From the NCBI GenBank assembly GCA_900553755.1, contig USEX01000001.1:37669-101668 (forward strand): 64,000 bases of DNA. The letters run 5' to 3'. The notes beneath the pieces are model-generated. The model ran no database searches. It was not told where the DNA came from and saw nothing but the letters and a program-made list of their open reading frames with translations. The position numbers and the translations under genes were made by a program. The stretch is from an uncultured Clostridium sp. Lineage in GTDB: Bacteria; Bacillota; Clostridia; TANB77; CAG-508. Every line of letters begins with the position of its first letter. Within the stretch, counting starts at the first letter, position 1. Shown in pieces: positions 8,949 through 18,422 of this stretch.

Positions 8949-9779
8949 TTATAATCCCATCATTTCTCTTACAATTCTGTCAGATGCTTTTATTGTTCCA
9001 ACAAGCACTAACATATTAAATATAAGTTCTCCTATGTATTTCCAAACCATAGTTACTGCAGCAGCATTTGTATCTACCGTTGGTGGACTAGAAGCAAATA
9101 ACGAGAATATAACACATGCTAACACAATAATTGCTCCCTCTAAACAAACACTACAATAAGATTTTAAAAAGTTTTTACCTACACTTTGAGTTGGCTCTCC
9201 TGCAAATGTACTTAATGGTATAGGAGCAATGGCAGTATATAAATATAGTTTAAAAAACCTACCATACACACTTAAAATCATAATAAATGAAATAACAGTA
9301 ACAAATAGTCCTCCTATAAGTGTTACAGCCCATAATGGTATGCTTTCAAAAAATCCACAAGCATTGATAGCATCTATCATTGCCTGTGGTAAAGTTGCCT
9401 GAGTTGCTTCTCCAAGTCCTGCTGAAGACATTATTGTTGAAACAACTCCTTGTATAATTTTAAAAATTGCCATCATAAGTTCAAGTCCATAAGTAACTAG
9501 ACCTTTTGCTAATACAAATCTTATAAAAAGTTTTAGAGCATGTTCAGGTTTTTTTACTTCTGCAAAACTTCCACATGTTTTCATTACTCCTACAACAAAG
9601 AATAAAACTAACAGTCCTAATCCAATTGCTTGTAAAGCACCATGAATATTAACTATCACATTCCAAATTGTGCCACCTCTAAAAGAATCTGGAGATGTAG
9701 ATACTAAAGTCCATATTTCATTTAACTTTTCGTTCCAGGTATCTAATGAATTTTGTAAATTTCCTACTACCCAATTCAA
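8949..9779 (-). CDS. VirB6/TrbL-like conjugation membrane protein
   Basis: Polytopic membrane protein forming the inner-membrane part of the conjugation pore. About six hydrophobic segments are visible over 276 residues (for example around 50-75, 90-115, 150-175, 185-205, 210-235 and 245-265). It resembles CD1112-type VirB6 of C. difficile elements in size and place. The start is a TTG at 9779, 8 bases after GGAGG. It lies between the VirB2/Maff2-like and PrgI-like genes. Confidence 0.85.
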   Translation of the reverse strand: MNWVVGNLQNSLDTWNEKLNEIWTLVSTSPDSFRGGTIWNVIVNIHGALQAIGLGLLVLFFVVGVMKTCGSFAEVKKPEHALKLFIRFVLAKGLVTYGLELMMAIFKIIQGVVSTIMSSAGLGEATQATLPQAMIDAINACGFFESIPLWAVTLIGGLFVTVISFIMILSVYGRFFKLYLYTAIAPIPLSTFAGEPTQSVGKNFLKSYCSVCLEGAIIVLACVIFSLFASSPPTVDTNAAAVTMVWKYIGELIFNMLVLVGTIKASDRIVREMMGL

Positions 9780-9820
9780 ATAAATTCACCTCCTATATAA
9801 AATTAACTTAAACCAAATAA

Positions 9821-9847
9821 AGCAAATATCATATCAAGATATTTGCC
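9821..9847 (-). terminator. Intra-operon hairpin between Maff2-like and VirB6-like genes
   Basis: AGCAAATATC (9821-9830) pairs with GATATTTGCC (9838-9847) over about 9 bp; the minus-strand 3' side is only moderately T-rich. It probably attenuates transcription or stabilises the upstream mRNA of the highly expressed pilin-like gene. Confidence 0.4.
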
Positions 9848-9859
9848 TTAACTATATTT

Positions 9860-10183
9860 TTATCCACCAGTTATTAGTGATAGTATTTCTTTTGCAAATG
9901 TTATTACTACGCCGCCGGCTAAAGTCATAATTCCATTAGCTCTTTGTGAAGGGTCATGACTTTTTAATGACATACCAATTTGAACTATACCAAATCCAAG
10001 TATTATCATACCTACAGCTCTAATCAATCCAAAAATAAAATTTGATAAATTATTTATTACTGATAATGGGTCATCTGCCGCAAAAGAATTGCTTGCTTGG
10101 GCAATAAATAAAATAATTACATATAATATAATAACGGCTATCTTAAACAATAGTCTCTTAACATTAAATTTTTTCTTTTCCAT
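9860..10183 (-). CDS. Maff2/VirB2-like small membrane protein
   Basis: Likely pilin-like subunit of the conjugation system. The start ATG at 10183 fits GGAGG 9 bases upstream, which lies inside the end of the virD4 gene. A signal-like hydrophobic N-terminus ends near NSFAADDP (about residue 38). Two further hydrophobic helices are separated by a short polar loop with SHDPSQRANGIMTLAGG, which matches the loop of Maff2 family proteins of clostridial mobile elements. It overlaps virD4 by 20 bases. Confidence 0.8.
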   Translation of the reverse strand: MEKKKFNVKRLLFKIAVIILYVIILFIAQASNSFAADDPLSVINNLSNFIFGLIRAVGMIILGFGIVQIGMSLKSHDPSQRANGIMTLAGGVVITFAKEILSLITGG

Positions 10184-11981
10184 TTTCAAATTCCTCCATA
10201 ATATATTTTTCTAATTCTTCTTCAGATAAAATCTCATAATCTGAAGTTATTTCTTCAATTTCTTGTGCAGATTCAAAATTATCATAATCGAATGATAATG
10301 TAGCAATTGCATTTTCAGTTTCACCATGTATATATGGCTTAGCTTTTCCTAAACCTGATAATGCAACATTTTTATGTTCAAATAAATTGAACTTTAAATC
10401 TAAAACTGGTCTTTCTCCTCTAATAAAAAGAAGTGCGTATTTATTATCTAACATTCGCACTTCATCTGGAGTTAATAACTCTCTCCCACTATTTTGATAA
10501 TTAGTAGAATAACTACCGCTTCTGCCTGAACTTTTGCCATAAGTATTAGTGTCTATTGTTTCTTTACCTAATAATTCAGAAACATATTTATGTGTTGATT
10601 GTTCATTTCCTCCCAAATATAAGAATTCATCACAATTTCCTACAATTGATTCCCATTGTTTTTCAAATAGTGCTTTCAATTGTGCTAGATTTTGCAAGAT
10701 TATAGATACAGATACTTCTCTTGAACGCATTACTGATAAAATCTTGTCAAAATCGTCAGGTAAACTCACATTTGCAAACTCGTCCATTACAAAATGAACA
10801 TGAACAGGTAAACTCCCACCATACTTATGGTCTGCTAAATAAAACAATTGTTGAAATATTTGTGTATATAAAATACTAACTAAAAAATTAAATGATATAT
10901 CATTGTCTGGTATTATAGCAAACAATGCTACTTTCTTTTCTCCTAAACTTGGCAAATCTAATTCATCTGTCATAGTCATATTTGCTAAACTTTCGAGATT
11001 AAACTTTTCAAGTCTTGCAGCTAAGGTTATTTGTATAGACTTTAGTGTTTTTGCACTTCCACTATGATAATCATGATAATATTTAACTGCTATATGTTCA
11101 GGATTTTTAGCTTCTAATCTATTCATCAGCATATCTAGTGGACTTACATAACTATCATCGTCTTCATGAACATCTCCTGCTCTTAATAGTTCCATAACCA
11201 TAACAAAATTTTGTTCTTCTTCTGGTGCTTCATACATTAGATAAAATATTAATGATAATAAAAGCATCTGTGCTGCTGTATCCCAAAAAGGATCATTTGA
11301 ACTTGCTCCTTTTGGAGTAGTGCTTTTAAATAGATTAGTTACTAATTTTTGAACATCATTATCATTCTTTAAATACACAAATGGATTATAGCAATGACTT
11401 CTATCCATATTTATTAAATCTAATACTCTTACTTCATAGCCTTTTTTCTCTAGTAAGTAGCCTGTGTCACGCACAATTTCCCCTTTAGGATCAAGACAAA
11501 CAAAAGATGTATTAGCTTGCATAATATTAGGCTTGCAATAACTAAAAGTTTTTCCAGCACCACTACCTCCAACAACTAATACATTTAGATTTCTTTTATG
11601 TTCTTTTCCATTTAAACCAATTCTTACATTTTTAGTTAATATCTTGTTCATGTTTTCAGGTTTCTGCATATATTTTTTATTTAACTGGCTTGCTATTCCC
11701 CATTTTGCTGAGCCATGTTCCTCCCTCCTACGATAATTCTTTTTTGTTGATTCATATATTGCTATTATCATAATGTAAATGAGTAAAAAAATAAGAATAG
11801 ATTTTATACTATTCTCACACCAACTTATTTTAAACGGATTATTCATTGAATTAGTAAATCCTGTAATTATACTTACTAATCCATTGTTTAGATTTGGTGC
11901 TACCATTAAAGCTAACCAAATCGTAGGAATTAAACCTAAAATATATAGTATTCTATTTTGTAATTGTTCATCTTGTCTCAT
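10164..11981 (-). CDS. virD4: VirD4/TraG-type coupling protein
   Basis: ATPase that brings the relaxase-DNA complex to the secretion channel. It has two N-terminal transmembrane helices (about residues 10-30 and 55-75). Walker A is GGSGAGKTFSYCKPN (about residue 140) and Walker B is VHFVMDEFANV (about residue 390). Total length is 605 residues, typical for CD1115-type coupling proteins. ATG at 11981 overlaps the preceding small gene by 4 bases. The C-terminal tail is acidic, as is common where the relaxosome docks. Confidence 0.94.
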   Translation of the reverse strand: MRQDEQLQNRILYILGLIPTIWLALMVAPNLNNGLVSIITGFTNSMNNPFKISWCENSIKSILIFLLIYIMIIAIYESTKKNYRRREEHGSAKWGIASQLNKKYMQKPENMNKILTKNVRIGLNGKEHKRNLNVLVVGGSGAGKTFSYCKPNIMQANTSFVCLDPKGEIVRDTGYLLEKKGYEVRVLDLINMDRSHCYNPFVYLKNDNDVQKLVTNLFKSTTPKGASSNDPFWDTAAQMLLLSLIFYLMYEAPEEEQNFVMVMELLRAGDVHEDDDSYVSPLDMLMNRLEAKNPEHIAVKYYHDYHSGSAKTLKSIQITLAARLEKFNLESLANMTMTDELDLPSLGEKKVALFAIIPDNDISFNFLVSILYTQIFQQLFYLADHKYGGSLPVHVHFVMDEFANVSLPDDFDKILSVMRSREVSVSIILQNLAQLKALFEKQWESIVGNCDEFLYLGGNEQSTHKYVSELLGKETIDTNTYGKSSGRSGSYSTNYQNSGRELLTPDEVRMLDNKYALLFIRGERPVLDLKFNLFEHKNVALSGLGKAKPYIHGETENAIATLSFDYDNFESAQEIEEITSDYEILSEEELEKYIMEEFENGKEKI

Positions 11982-12178
11982 CTTATATAGTTTCCTTTGA
12001 GTCTATTTAATACAAGCTTTTGTTTTTTGACTGGGGCATCCATTAACTTTAATATAATATCATCGACTGAATCAGTTGATATACCATCTTCTAATAACTT
12101 ACTTCGTAGATGATTTAATGCATTGATAGTTGTTCCTTTTTCATATCTATCAAATTCAATTACATATTTTTCTTCCAT
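11978..12178 (-). CDS. Small conserved ICE protein, 66 aa
   Basis: Unrecognised 66-residue protein between the PcfB-like and virD4 genes, coupled to virD4 by a 4-base overlap. Helical, with no membrane segment. A small gene in this place is usual in this element type. The ATG at 12178 follows GGAGGTAACG. Confidence 0.6.
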   Translation of the reverse strand: MEEKYVIEFDRYEKGTTINALNHLRSKLLEDGISTDSVDDIILKLMDAPVKKQKLVLNRLKGNYIR

Positions 12179-12187
12179 CGTTACCTC

Positions 12188-12961
12188 CTATCTAGATTTA
12201 TCTTTTTTTGTATTTAACTTGTTTTTATTTTTCTTACCTTTTGATAAATCTTTAGATTTAGAAGATGTTTTTTCTTCTTTTGCTATTTCTTCTCTTATTT
12301 CTTTTAACTCTTTTCTTACTGATTTTTTTACAACCTTAGTATTGCCCTCGTGCTTTTTTAACATTCCTGATGAATTCTTTGACAGATTCTCTTTGCTGTC
12401 TTTTTCTAGGAGGGGGACTTGTTTTTCCTCATTCTGTAATGGTACTAATTCTTGTTTTTCTTTTTCTTTTATTTCTATATCTTTTTGTTCTACGCCTAAT
12501 TGTTTATCATTAGGAATATTATTTTTATCTTTTGCTTTTTCCTCTCTAGTCTTTTGAATTTCAGTTCTAATTTGAGCTTCATTGACTGTAGCAATTTTAA
12601 ATCTTTCAACTATTCTATTAATTTTAGAGGCATCTTCTGCTCGTACCATTATATCAACCATTCCATCAAAGTTTTTATTGTGTTTATCAATTAAAGCAGA
12701 ATATAAAACACCATACCTTTTTGCCTCTTGCATAAACATTTTTAAATCTTGTTGTTTTAAAGAGAATACTTTTAATTCTTTACCACTCTTAAGCATATTT
12801 GTTAATCTTGTTTTTCCTTTTGTTTGAGTTTGATTTTTTAAAATTGCAGCAAGTAATGCAACTACTTCTTTTGCTGCTGTTCCCGTTACTCTAAGACAAA
12901 CATCTCCTGTTTTTAAAATCATACTTGTCATCTGTTCTGCTGACTCACTTGATATACTCAT
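12188..12961 (-). CDS. pcfB: PcfB-family relaxosome protein (DUF3801)
   Basis: Accessory protein that couples relaxase and VirD4 in Gram-positive conjugation, as known for PcfB of pCF10. The N-terminal 120 residues match DUF3801, with GDVCLRVTGTAAKEVVALL, FMQEAKRYGVLYSALID and VRAEDASKINRIVERF. The remaining half is a Lys/Glu-rich, disordered tail. It overlaps the relaxase gene start-to-end by 17 bases. Confidence 0.88.
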   Translation of the reverse strand: MSISSESAEQMTSMILKTGDVCLRVTGTAAKEVVALLAAILKNQTQTKGKTRLTNMLKSGKELKVFSLKQQDLKMFMQEAKRYGVLYSALIDKHNKNFDGMVDIMVRAEDASKINRIVERFKIATVNEAQIRTEIQKTREEKAKDKNNIPNDKQLGVEQKDIEIKEKEKQELVPLQNEEKQVPLLEKDSKENLSKNSSGMLKKHEGNTKVVKKSVRKELKEIREEIAKEEKTSSKSKDLSKGKKNKNKLNTKKDKSR

Positions 12962-14315
12962 CTTTATTTTTCTCCTTTCTACTTTTTTCTTCTTTATTCT
13001 TCTCTTCTAAGTTTTCTTTTATCTTTGGTATTCTGTATTCAATATCTTCTATTAATCTCAACTCCTTCCTTATATTTTCAATTTTAAAATTTAATTCAGC
13101 TATTTGATTACATATTAACTTTTGCTTTTCTGGAGTGTTTTCTAATTTTCTATATCTCCATAAACTTTCTCTCTCAGATAATATGTTATTTAGTTCTATA
13201 TTTATATTTTCTTTATAACTATTCAACTCATCTTTTGTATTTAAATTATTTGCATTTAGAAATTTTGCTTCTTCAGAATATTTGTCCATTATTTTTATAT
13301 CTGCTCTAATGCTAGCAGGTAATCTTTTATTTACATTTTTAGTATTAGGAAATACTTTTAAAAGAAAACAATAATGATAATATAAAGCAATGAATCCTTT
13401 TGCTTTCTTTTTAGATTTTTTATATGTGCCTTTATACTTGTTTGATGTACCTTTTAATTTATACGCTTCTATAAAAGGTATTCTTGTATCATTTTCTTCA
13501 ACTATTCTTGTCTTAATTCGTTCTACTGAATAATCTGCACCAAACGCTCTTTCGATTCTAATATTTCTATTGTAATTCTTATGTTTTACACTAATCTTTC
13601 CGCTTCTAAATATAATTTCATAGTCCATTTTTTTCATTATTGATTTAAAATCTTCAAATGAAAAAGCTTGACCAATTGCAAAATCAATATCTCTTTTTGT
13701 AGTGTTTTTATAATTATTTTCACTTGAATATTTTTTATAAAAATTATCATAATTTATTAGACCTTTCTTACCAATATTCTTATCAATAACTTTTAAGTCA
13801 TATTCTTTACAAAGATTATCTGATGTTGCTCTAATGGCAGAATATGTTTTATTATTGTTGTAATATTTCTTTCCATCTTTAAATGATACTGAATTGATGA
13901 CTATATGATTATGATAGTGGTTAGTATTTAAATGAGTTGATACAACACACTCAAATCTGTCAGCAAATAACTCATTACAAAGTTCAATTCCTATTTTATG
14001 AGCCAACTCAGGAGTTACTTTCTCATTATTTTCAAATGACTGAATTAAATGAAAAGCTAATATTCCATCTTCTTTTTCATATATTTGCTTTGTAATTTTC
14101 ATTTGCTCATAAGCGTCCTCTGCATTGCAATTTATACCGGTAACATATAATTTCTTTTCAGTTTTATAATCAGCTTCAATATAATCTAAAACATTATGTA
14201 GGTCTTGATAGTTTATTGCACCATAGTTCTTATTATTTGTTTTATTTTCATTACATGCATAATCTAATACATGATCAAGTCTTACCTTAATAGGTATAAT
14301 TTTTGTGATAGCCAT
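12945..14315 (-). CDS. MobP-type relaxase
   Basis: Nicks oriT and pilots the transferred strand. The N-terminal relaxase/mobilisation domain has the metal-binding histidine triad in STHLNTNHYHNHIVIN (about residues 126-141). The C-terminal half is coiled-coil rich. Length 456 residues. The start ATG at 14315 overlaps the stop of the MobC-like gene, and the candidate oriT lies just upstream of that gene, the standard arrangement. Confidence 0.92.
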   Translation of the reverse strand: MAITKIIPIKVRLDHVLDYACNENKTNNKNYGAINYQDLHNVLDYIEADYKTEKKLYVTGINCNAEDAYEQMKITKQIYEKEDGILAFHLIQSFENNEKVTPELAHKIGIELCNELFADRFECVVSTHLNTNHYHNHIVINSVSFKDGKKYYNNNKTYSAIRATSDNLCKEYDLKVIDKNIGKKGLINYDNFYKKYSSENNYKNTTKRDIDFAIGQAFSFEDFKSIMKKMDYEIIFRSGKISVKHKNYNRNIRIERAFGADYSVERIKTRIVEENDTRIPFIEAYKLKGTSNKYKGTYKKSKKKAKGFIALYYHYCFLLKVFPNTKNVNKRLPASIRADIKIMDKYSEEAKFLNANNLNTKDELNSYKENINIELNNILSERESLWRYRKLENTPEKQKLICNQIAELNFKIENIRKELRLIEDIEYRIPKIKENLEEKNKEEKSRKEKNKDEYIK

Positions 14316-14629
14316 TACAAATATTCCTTTTTAACTTTATTCATAAATTCACACCAATTTCTTGCTTCTTTTTCATAATAGCTTTTATCAATTTCATTCA
14401 AATAATTTGCCTTATGTGCAATTTGATTTAAGTTATTTCCTATATGAGTTAATTGAAACATTACATCATAAAATCTATCATCTGGTTTTTCTCTTATTCT
14501 TTTATTTAGTATTAGTCTTCTAATATATTCTGCTTGACTAATCTTAGCTCTAGAAACATCACTTTTTAATTTGGCATATTCTTCATCACTAAGCATAATA
14601 TCTATTCTATTATTTCTGCTCCTAGCCAT
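14315..14629 (-). CDS. MobC-like relaxosome protein
   Basis: Small DNA-binding relaxosome component. The N-terminal 45 residues look like a ribbon-helix-helix fold (RIDIMLSDEEYAKLKSDV, SQAEYIRRLIL). The C-terminal part has the MobC hallmark HIGNNLNQIAHKAN. ATG at 14629 with AAAGGAG. Paired with the relaxase gene and adjacent to the hairpin-rich candidate oriT. A distant relative with the same IGNNxNQ motif is encoded at 55392-55697. Confidence 0.85.
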   Translation of the reverse strand: MARSRNNRIDIMLSDEEYAKLKSDVSRAKISQAEYIRRLILNKRIREKPDDRFYDVMFQLTHIGNNLNQIAHKANYLNEIDKSYYEKEARNWCEFMNKVKKEYL

Positions 14630-14817
14630 AATCTACTCCTTTCAATATGGGGATTGGGGCAACGCCCCATAACTTTAATAAAAATCCCCTGATTTTTTAT
14701 TAAATCGAATTTCGTGTGAACAAATTCAATGCTTGCTAGGACATATCGAGCCAAGCTCTCTATGTCACTTTTTTTGTAAGCATTATCTTCGATTGTAATT
14801 TTATTTTGCAATAACAT
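14602..14817 (-). CDS. Small ICE protein upstream of MobC (uncertain)
   Basis: Open frame of 71 residues whose middle part (SDIESLARYVLASIEFVH) looks like protein, while its 3' third runs through the palindromes of the candidate oriT and overlaps the MobC-like gene by 28 bases. The ribosome binding site is weak. It may be a real small protein or a shortened remnant. Confidence 0.4.
   Translation of the reverse strand: MLLQNKITIEDNAYKKSDIESLARYVLASIEFVHTKFDLIKNQGIFIKVMGRCPNPHIERSRLWLGAEIIE
14649..14689. other. Candidate oriT of the ICE
   Basis: Nested inverted repeats: GGGGATT (14649-14655) pairs with AATCCCC (14683-14689), and inside it GGGGC-AAC-GCCCC (14656-14668) forms a tight hairpin. 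These are the only G/C-rich palindromes in this AT-rich neighbourhood. They lie directly upstream of the MobC and relaxase genes, where oriT of MobP elements is expected. The nick site is not identified. Confidence 0.5.
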
Positions 14818-14829
14818 ATACAATTTTTA

Positions 14830-15204
14830 TTACAAATCTTCTTTATATTGTTTATATAAGTTTTCCAGATTTTTAATATCTTCATTTGTAATTTTCACTT
14901 GTAAAAACCCTTCTTTACATACCTTTTTTTCTGCTTTATCAAATGTATTTAATAGTTCATTTATGAATACATCTGCATTATTATTTGGAAGGTCATATCC
15001 TTGTGCAGTAAATCTATCTCTTCTTTTACTTATTATTTCTTTACATGAATATCTTAATTGTTTAATATCTTCATCATCAAAGTTAATTTTTTCCTCGTCA
15101 AGGTAATATTTATCAACCTTGTTAATTGCATCTGCTTTATCTTTTGCAGCCACAAATATCTCCTTTATCGATGTTGCTAACATTGTTACTTTAAATTTTT
15201 TCAT
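14830..15204 (-). CDS. Hypothetical ICE protein, 124 aa
   Basis: Unrecognised cytoplasmic protein. It starts MKKFKVTMLATSIKEIFVAAKD, an opening seen in small 'DpnD/PcfM-like' proteins that carry a beta-strand followed by an AKDKADAINKV helix. Charged and helical thereafter. Good ribosome binding site AAAGGAGAAT. Co-transcribed with the Toprim gene 32 bp upstream. Confidence 0.6.
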   Translation of the reverse strand: MKKFKVTMLATSIKEIFVAAKDKADAINKVDKYYLDEEKINFDDEDIKQLRYSCKEIISKRRDRFTAQGYDLPNNNADVFINELLNTFDKAEKKVCKEGFLQVKITNEDIKNLENLYKQYKEDL

Positions 15205-15236
15205 TTTACTTATTCTCCTTTACATTTATAAAATTT

Positions 15237-16223
15237 TTATTCTCTCAAATGTTCTTTAGTTTTTTTAAATTTAATACTATCTTTTGTCTTTTTAAGTCCA
15301 AGCTTATAACACAAAAAGTCGTTGACATCTTTACCATAAGGTACTGGACAATCAACGACTATATATTCCTTTGGAATCACAATTTGAAATGCTTTTGTTG
15401 CATTTCTTCCTGCTAAATCCCTATCGAAATGTAATACAATATTTTTTACATTTTGGTGTTCTTTCAAATATGTTTCAATCGCAATAGGTATTTTGCTATT
15501 TTCAATACATTTTGCAGGTTGATATACTCCTGCTAAAGCTATTAAATTTTCTTTCTTATAATCAATTCCTTTATACATTAAAAGTGTAGCATAAGATAAT
15601 AAATCAATAGAGCTTTCAAATACATGAATTGTATTATTCGGTACATTTGAAAGTAGTCTAAATGAATATTTTTTATCACTGCCTGTAGCATCTCTCATAT
15701 ATCTTGTTTGGTTTGTTGCTCTACAACCTGCATAACGAATATTATTACAATTATCATATCCAACAAATACAACATTGTTTGTATTTTCTTCCTGATATAT
15801 CAAATTTTTTTTATAACATTCTTCTATAATTGTTTCTGCAATTCCTCTGTTAATTAAGTATTCCTTTGCTATGTTAAAAGTATTAGATTTCTTTGGTACT
15901 TTTAATTCACTTTTCTTTGGTACTTTACTATCTTTACTTAATGAAAAAGGAATTGATTTTACATTACCATTGGCTAACAATTGAACAGCCTCTATAAAAG
16001 TATAATTCTTTACTTTTATTAGATAATCAATTGCATTATTTCCACCAATTCCTTGCGAAAACCAATTCCACAAACCATTGCTAATTTTTAAACTATCATG
16101 ACTTTTTGTACAATAATTATTTCCACCTTCATGTACTAATTCATTTGGTTCATAATTTTGCAAATATGTAAGCAAATCTATCTTCTGTAATTCTTTGATT
16201 TGTTCTGGTGGAATGTATGGCAT
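15237..16223 (-). CDS. DUF3991/Toprim domain protein
   Basis: Primase-like protein typical of Tn1549-type ICEs. The N-terminus contains a DUF3991-like region with KISNGLWNWFSQGIGGNNAI (about residues 46-65), a zinc-finger-like primase replacement. The Toprim fold follows: HVFESSIDLLSY (acidic motif, about residue 200) and LHFDRDLAGRNATKAF (DxD-like motif, about residue 264). Probably primes or assists single-strand DNA replication after transfer. ATG at 16223 after GGAGGTGTTAAT. Confidence 0.85.
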   Translation of the reverse strand: MPYIPPEQIKELQKIDLLTYLQNYEPNELVHEGGNNYCTKSHDSLKISNGLWNWFSQGIGGNNAIDYLIKVKNYTFIEAVQLLANGNVKSIPFSLSKDSKVPKKSELKVPKKSNTFNIAKEYLINRGIAETIIEECYKKNLIYQEENTNNVVFVGYDNCNNIRYAGCRATNQTRYMRDATGSDKKYSFRLLSNVPNNTIHVFESSIDLLSYATLLMYKGIDYKKENLIALAGVYQPAKCIENSKIPIAIETYLKEHQNVKNIVLHFDRDLAGRNATKAFQIVIPKEYIVVDCPVPYGKDVNDFLCYKLGLKKTKDSIKFKKTKEHLRE

Positions 16224-16237
16224 ATTAACACCTCCAT

Positions 16238-16993
16238 CTACCTAGAATCTTTATTTTTTTGTTTTTGTTCTATTTTAAAATCTTCTTCTATGTGTTCAAT
16301 GGAATTATCTACAGCATATTCCAACATTTCGTTAAAATTGCCATCACATTTTAGCCATTCGTCATAGCAGTCATTAAGTATATTAGGACATTTTAATAAC
16401 GATTTGCATTCATTTATTGATAAGTCTTTTTTCTCAAATGCATATAACATTTCTTGTTTACAAACTTTCTCATAAGCTCTTTCAATAATTACTTCCGGTC
16501 TTTCTTTTTTCATTTCTTCGATGAAATCGTTATATTCATTTGTTAGCTTTTCATGAACTCTTTGCTTTAGACCATCTTCATAACTGTAGATATCTCCTCT
16601 TTGTAGTTTTACTTTATTTTTATCTTCAACATAGTTTTCTAATAGATATGATGGCGGAATGATACCATCTCGTTTTAATGCTTGTATTAAATCTGTACCT
16701 TTTTCCATATATAAATCTCTTTCTATTGTAAGACCAAATGGTAGTTTTAAATCTTGTAATTCTGACAACATAACCGTACCAAATTCTGCTAATTTATCAT
16801 CTCCAAGATGACAATATCCAAACAATTCATAATCTCCATTTTTTTGTTTTGTTCCCTCTGTAATGTACCAGGTTCCTACTCCTGTTGGATTGAAAAACTT
16901 CGCAATTACTTCTGCATTTCCTCCTTTTCCATCTTGACTTCCAATAGGATATTCTTCAAATTTCTTTTCAATTTCTTCAGTAATTAATTTCAT
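16238..16993 (-). CDS. DUF2958 domain protein
   Basis: Protein of the DUF2958 family, found in many ICEs and plasmids; biochemical role unknown. The signature is at the N-terminus: PIGSQDGKGGNAEVIAKFF, WYITEGTKQ, LFGYCHLGDDKLAEFGTVML and FGLTIERDLY (residues about 17-95). The C-terminal half is helical. Start ATG at 16993 with AAAGGAG. Immediately upstream of the Toprim gene, the usual pairing. Confidence 0.85.
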   Translation of the reverse strand: MKLITEEIEKKFEEYPIGSQDGKGGNAEVIAKFFNPTGVGTWYITEGTKQKNGDYELFGYCHLGDDKLAEFGTVMLSELQDLKLPFGLTIERDLYMEKGTDLIQALKRDGIIPPSYLLENYVEDKNKVKLQRGDIYSYEDGLKQRVHEKLTNEYNDFIEEMKKERPEVIIERAYEKVCKQEMLYAFEKKDLSINECKSLLKCPNILNDCYDEWLKCDGNFNEMLEYAVDNSIEHIEEDFKIEQKQKNKDSR

Positions 16994-17019
16994 TAAATTC
17001 TCCTTTCTGACATAAAAAA

Positions 17020-17050
17020 AGAGATATTAACTTTCTACATTAATATCTCT
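17020..17050 (-). terminator. Rho-independent terminator after the DUF1810 gene
   Basis: AGAGATATTAA (17020-17030) and TTAATATCTCT (17040-17050) are perfect 11-bp arms; the minus strand continues with a run of seven T. Confidence 0.8.
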
Positions 17051-17125
17051 TCACAAATATCTTTTCACTATTTAATTATCATTTAATAATATTTCACTCG
17101 AAGTTTTATGCTTTATACTATTCAT

Positions 17126-17560
17126 TTATTTTTTATCAAGTTGATTACATATTCTAATTGTGTTCTCGTCTAGTTTTCCATCATAAAATTTATTTAATAC
17201 TTTTTTGAAAACTTCTAATTCAGGTTTTACTATATTAAATAATGTCATAGAAGAACACAATTTCAAATCATCAGGAAATCCCATTATATTTATTATATCA
17301 TTTGATTCTAAGCTTAATAGTGCATTACACATATTAATTAGATTGTCAAATAGGTACTTATCTTCTAAATATGCTTGTGCTTCCTCCATACTTTTAATAG
17401 AATAATATTCTGCCATTTTACTATGCCCTAAACCTTTAATTTGAGGGAATATGTACCAAATCCAATGACTTTGTTTTTTTCCTAATTTTATTTCTGATAA
17501 TGCAATATTATAATTTTGTTGTTGAGCTTTTATAAATCTATCTAAATTATATTTTTCCAT
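17126..17560 (-). CDS. DUF1810 family protein
   Basis: Full-length DUF1810 protein of 144 residues. Diagnostic motifs are DRFIKAQQQNYNIALSEIK, SHWIWYIFPQIKGLG and YYSIKSMEEAQAYLEDK. Function of the family is not established. It is a single-gene cargo within the ICE, closed by its own terminator at 17020-17050. The ribosome binding site is weak. Confidence 0.88.
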   Translation of the reverse strand: MEKYNLDRFIKAQQQNYNIALSEIKLGKKQSHWIWYIFPQIKGLGHSKMAEYYSIKSMEEAQAYLEDKYLFDNLINMCNALLSLESNDIINIMGFPDDLKLCSSMTLFNIVKPELEVFKKVLNKFYDGKLDENTIRICNQLDKK

Positions 17561-17582
17561 ATTTTAATAACCACATATTTTC

Positions 17583-18422
17583 TTAATTAAGTTTTACATT
17601 TTCATCATACTTATTCTTTTTATACATATATTTTTTGCCAAAATATTTAACACAATTAGGTATGTAATGACTTTTGTAACCTCTACATGTTTCATTCAAC
17701 AATAAACTTGTAACTTTAAAACTTCTGGATTTTTTTGTATATTCATAAGATACTTTATACTCTTCTAGAACTTTTTTAATTTCTTCTTTAGTTCCATCAT
17801 ATAATATTTCTTCCAGTTCATCTATATCCATTAATGATTCATTTCGCATTTCATTATAATATTCTTTAGCAGGATATTGGTCAAAATATCTTTTTACTAA
17901 ATTATCGCTTTTCCAAATTTTCCAATCTGTTCTATTTTCATAATTATAATGCCATATTTCATCATCTGGATACTCTATTCCTTCAATATAATCTTCATTA
18001 TTTTCTGCCCATTCTTCATATTCAGTATCCTCCAAGTACAATGTATTTTCTTGTACATTTTCTCCATCCCAAAAGAATTTAGAAAGATATATTTTACTTT
18101 CCTCACATGCATACCATGTTAATTCTTTTTTAAACATTTCAACGGCTTTTACTATTGCACAAATTGGATATAACCATTTTGTTAAAAATTTTATTTCTAT
18201 TAGTCCTTCCTTGTTTTTTTCGTAAGAAAAACCCCAACCATAATAAATACTTTCTCCATATTTTTCGTCATATTTATTTAATGATTTCACTCCAAATAGT
18301 TTATTAAATGATATATATGGCTCATCTAATTTTTCATTTTCATCTATTGGATAATAATCAATAAAATATTCGTTTAATATTTTTTCAGTACATACAATTT
18401 TATTTACAACATAATTTGCCAT
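17583..18422 (-). CDS. Api92/YubB-like ferredoxin-fold protein
   Basis: 279-residue protein resembling Api92-like (YubB) proteins of plasmids and phages. The resemblance rests on the opening MANYVVNKIVCTEKI and on the pattern YYGWGFSYEK, then FLTKWLYPICAIVKAVEMF and ELTWYACEE. In the family these segments form a ferredoxin-like domain with an aromatic surface. The middle is strongly acidic. Function unknown. ATG at 18422 after GGAGGCGATTAT. Family call is by motif order, not by search. Confidence 0.6.
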   Translation of the reverse strand: MANYVVNKIVCTEKILNEYFIDYYPIDENEKLDEPYISFNKLFGVKSLNKYDEKYGESIYYGWGFSYEKNKEGLIEIKFLTKWLYPICAIVKAVEMFKKELTWYACEESKIYLSKFFWDGENVQENTLYLEDTEYEEWAENNEDYIEGIEYPDDEIWHYNYENRTDWKIWKSDNLVKRYFDQYPAKEYYNEMRNESLMDIDELEEILYDGTKEEIKKVLEEYKVSYEYTKKSRSFKVTSLLLNETCRGYKSHYIPNCVKYFGKKYMYKKNKYDENVKLN

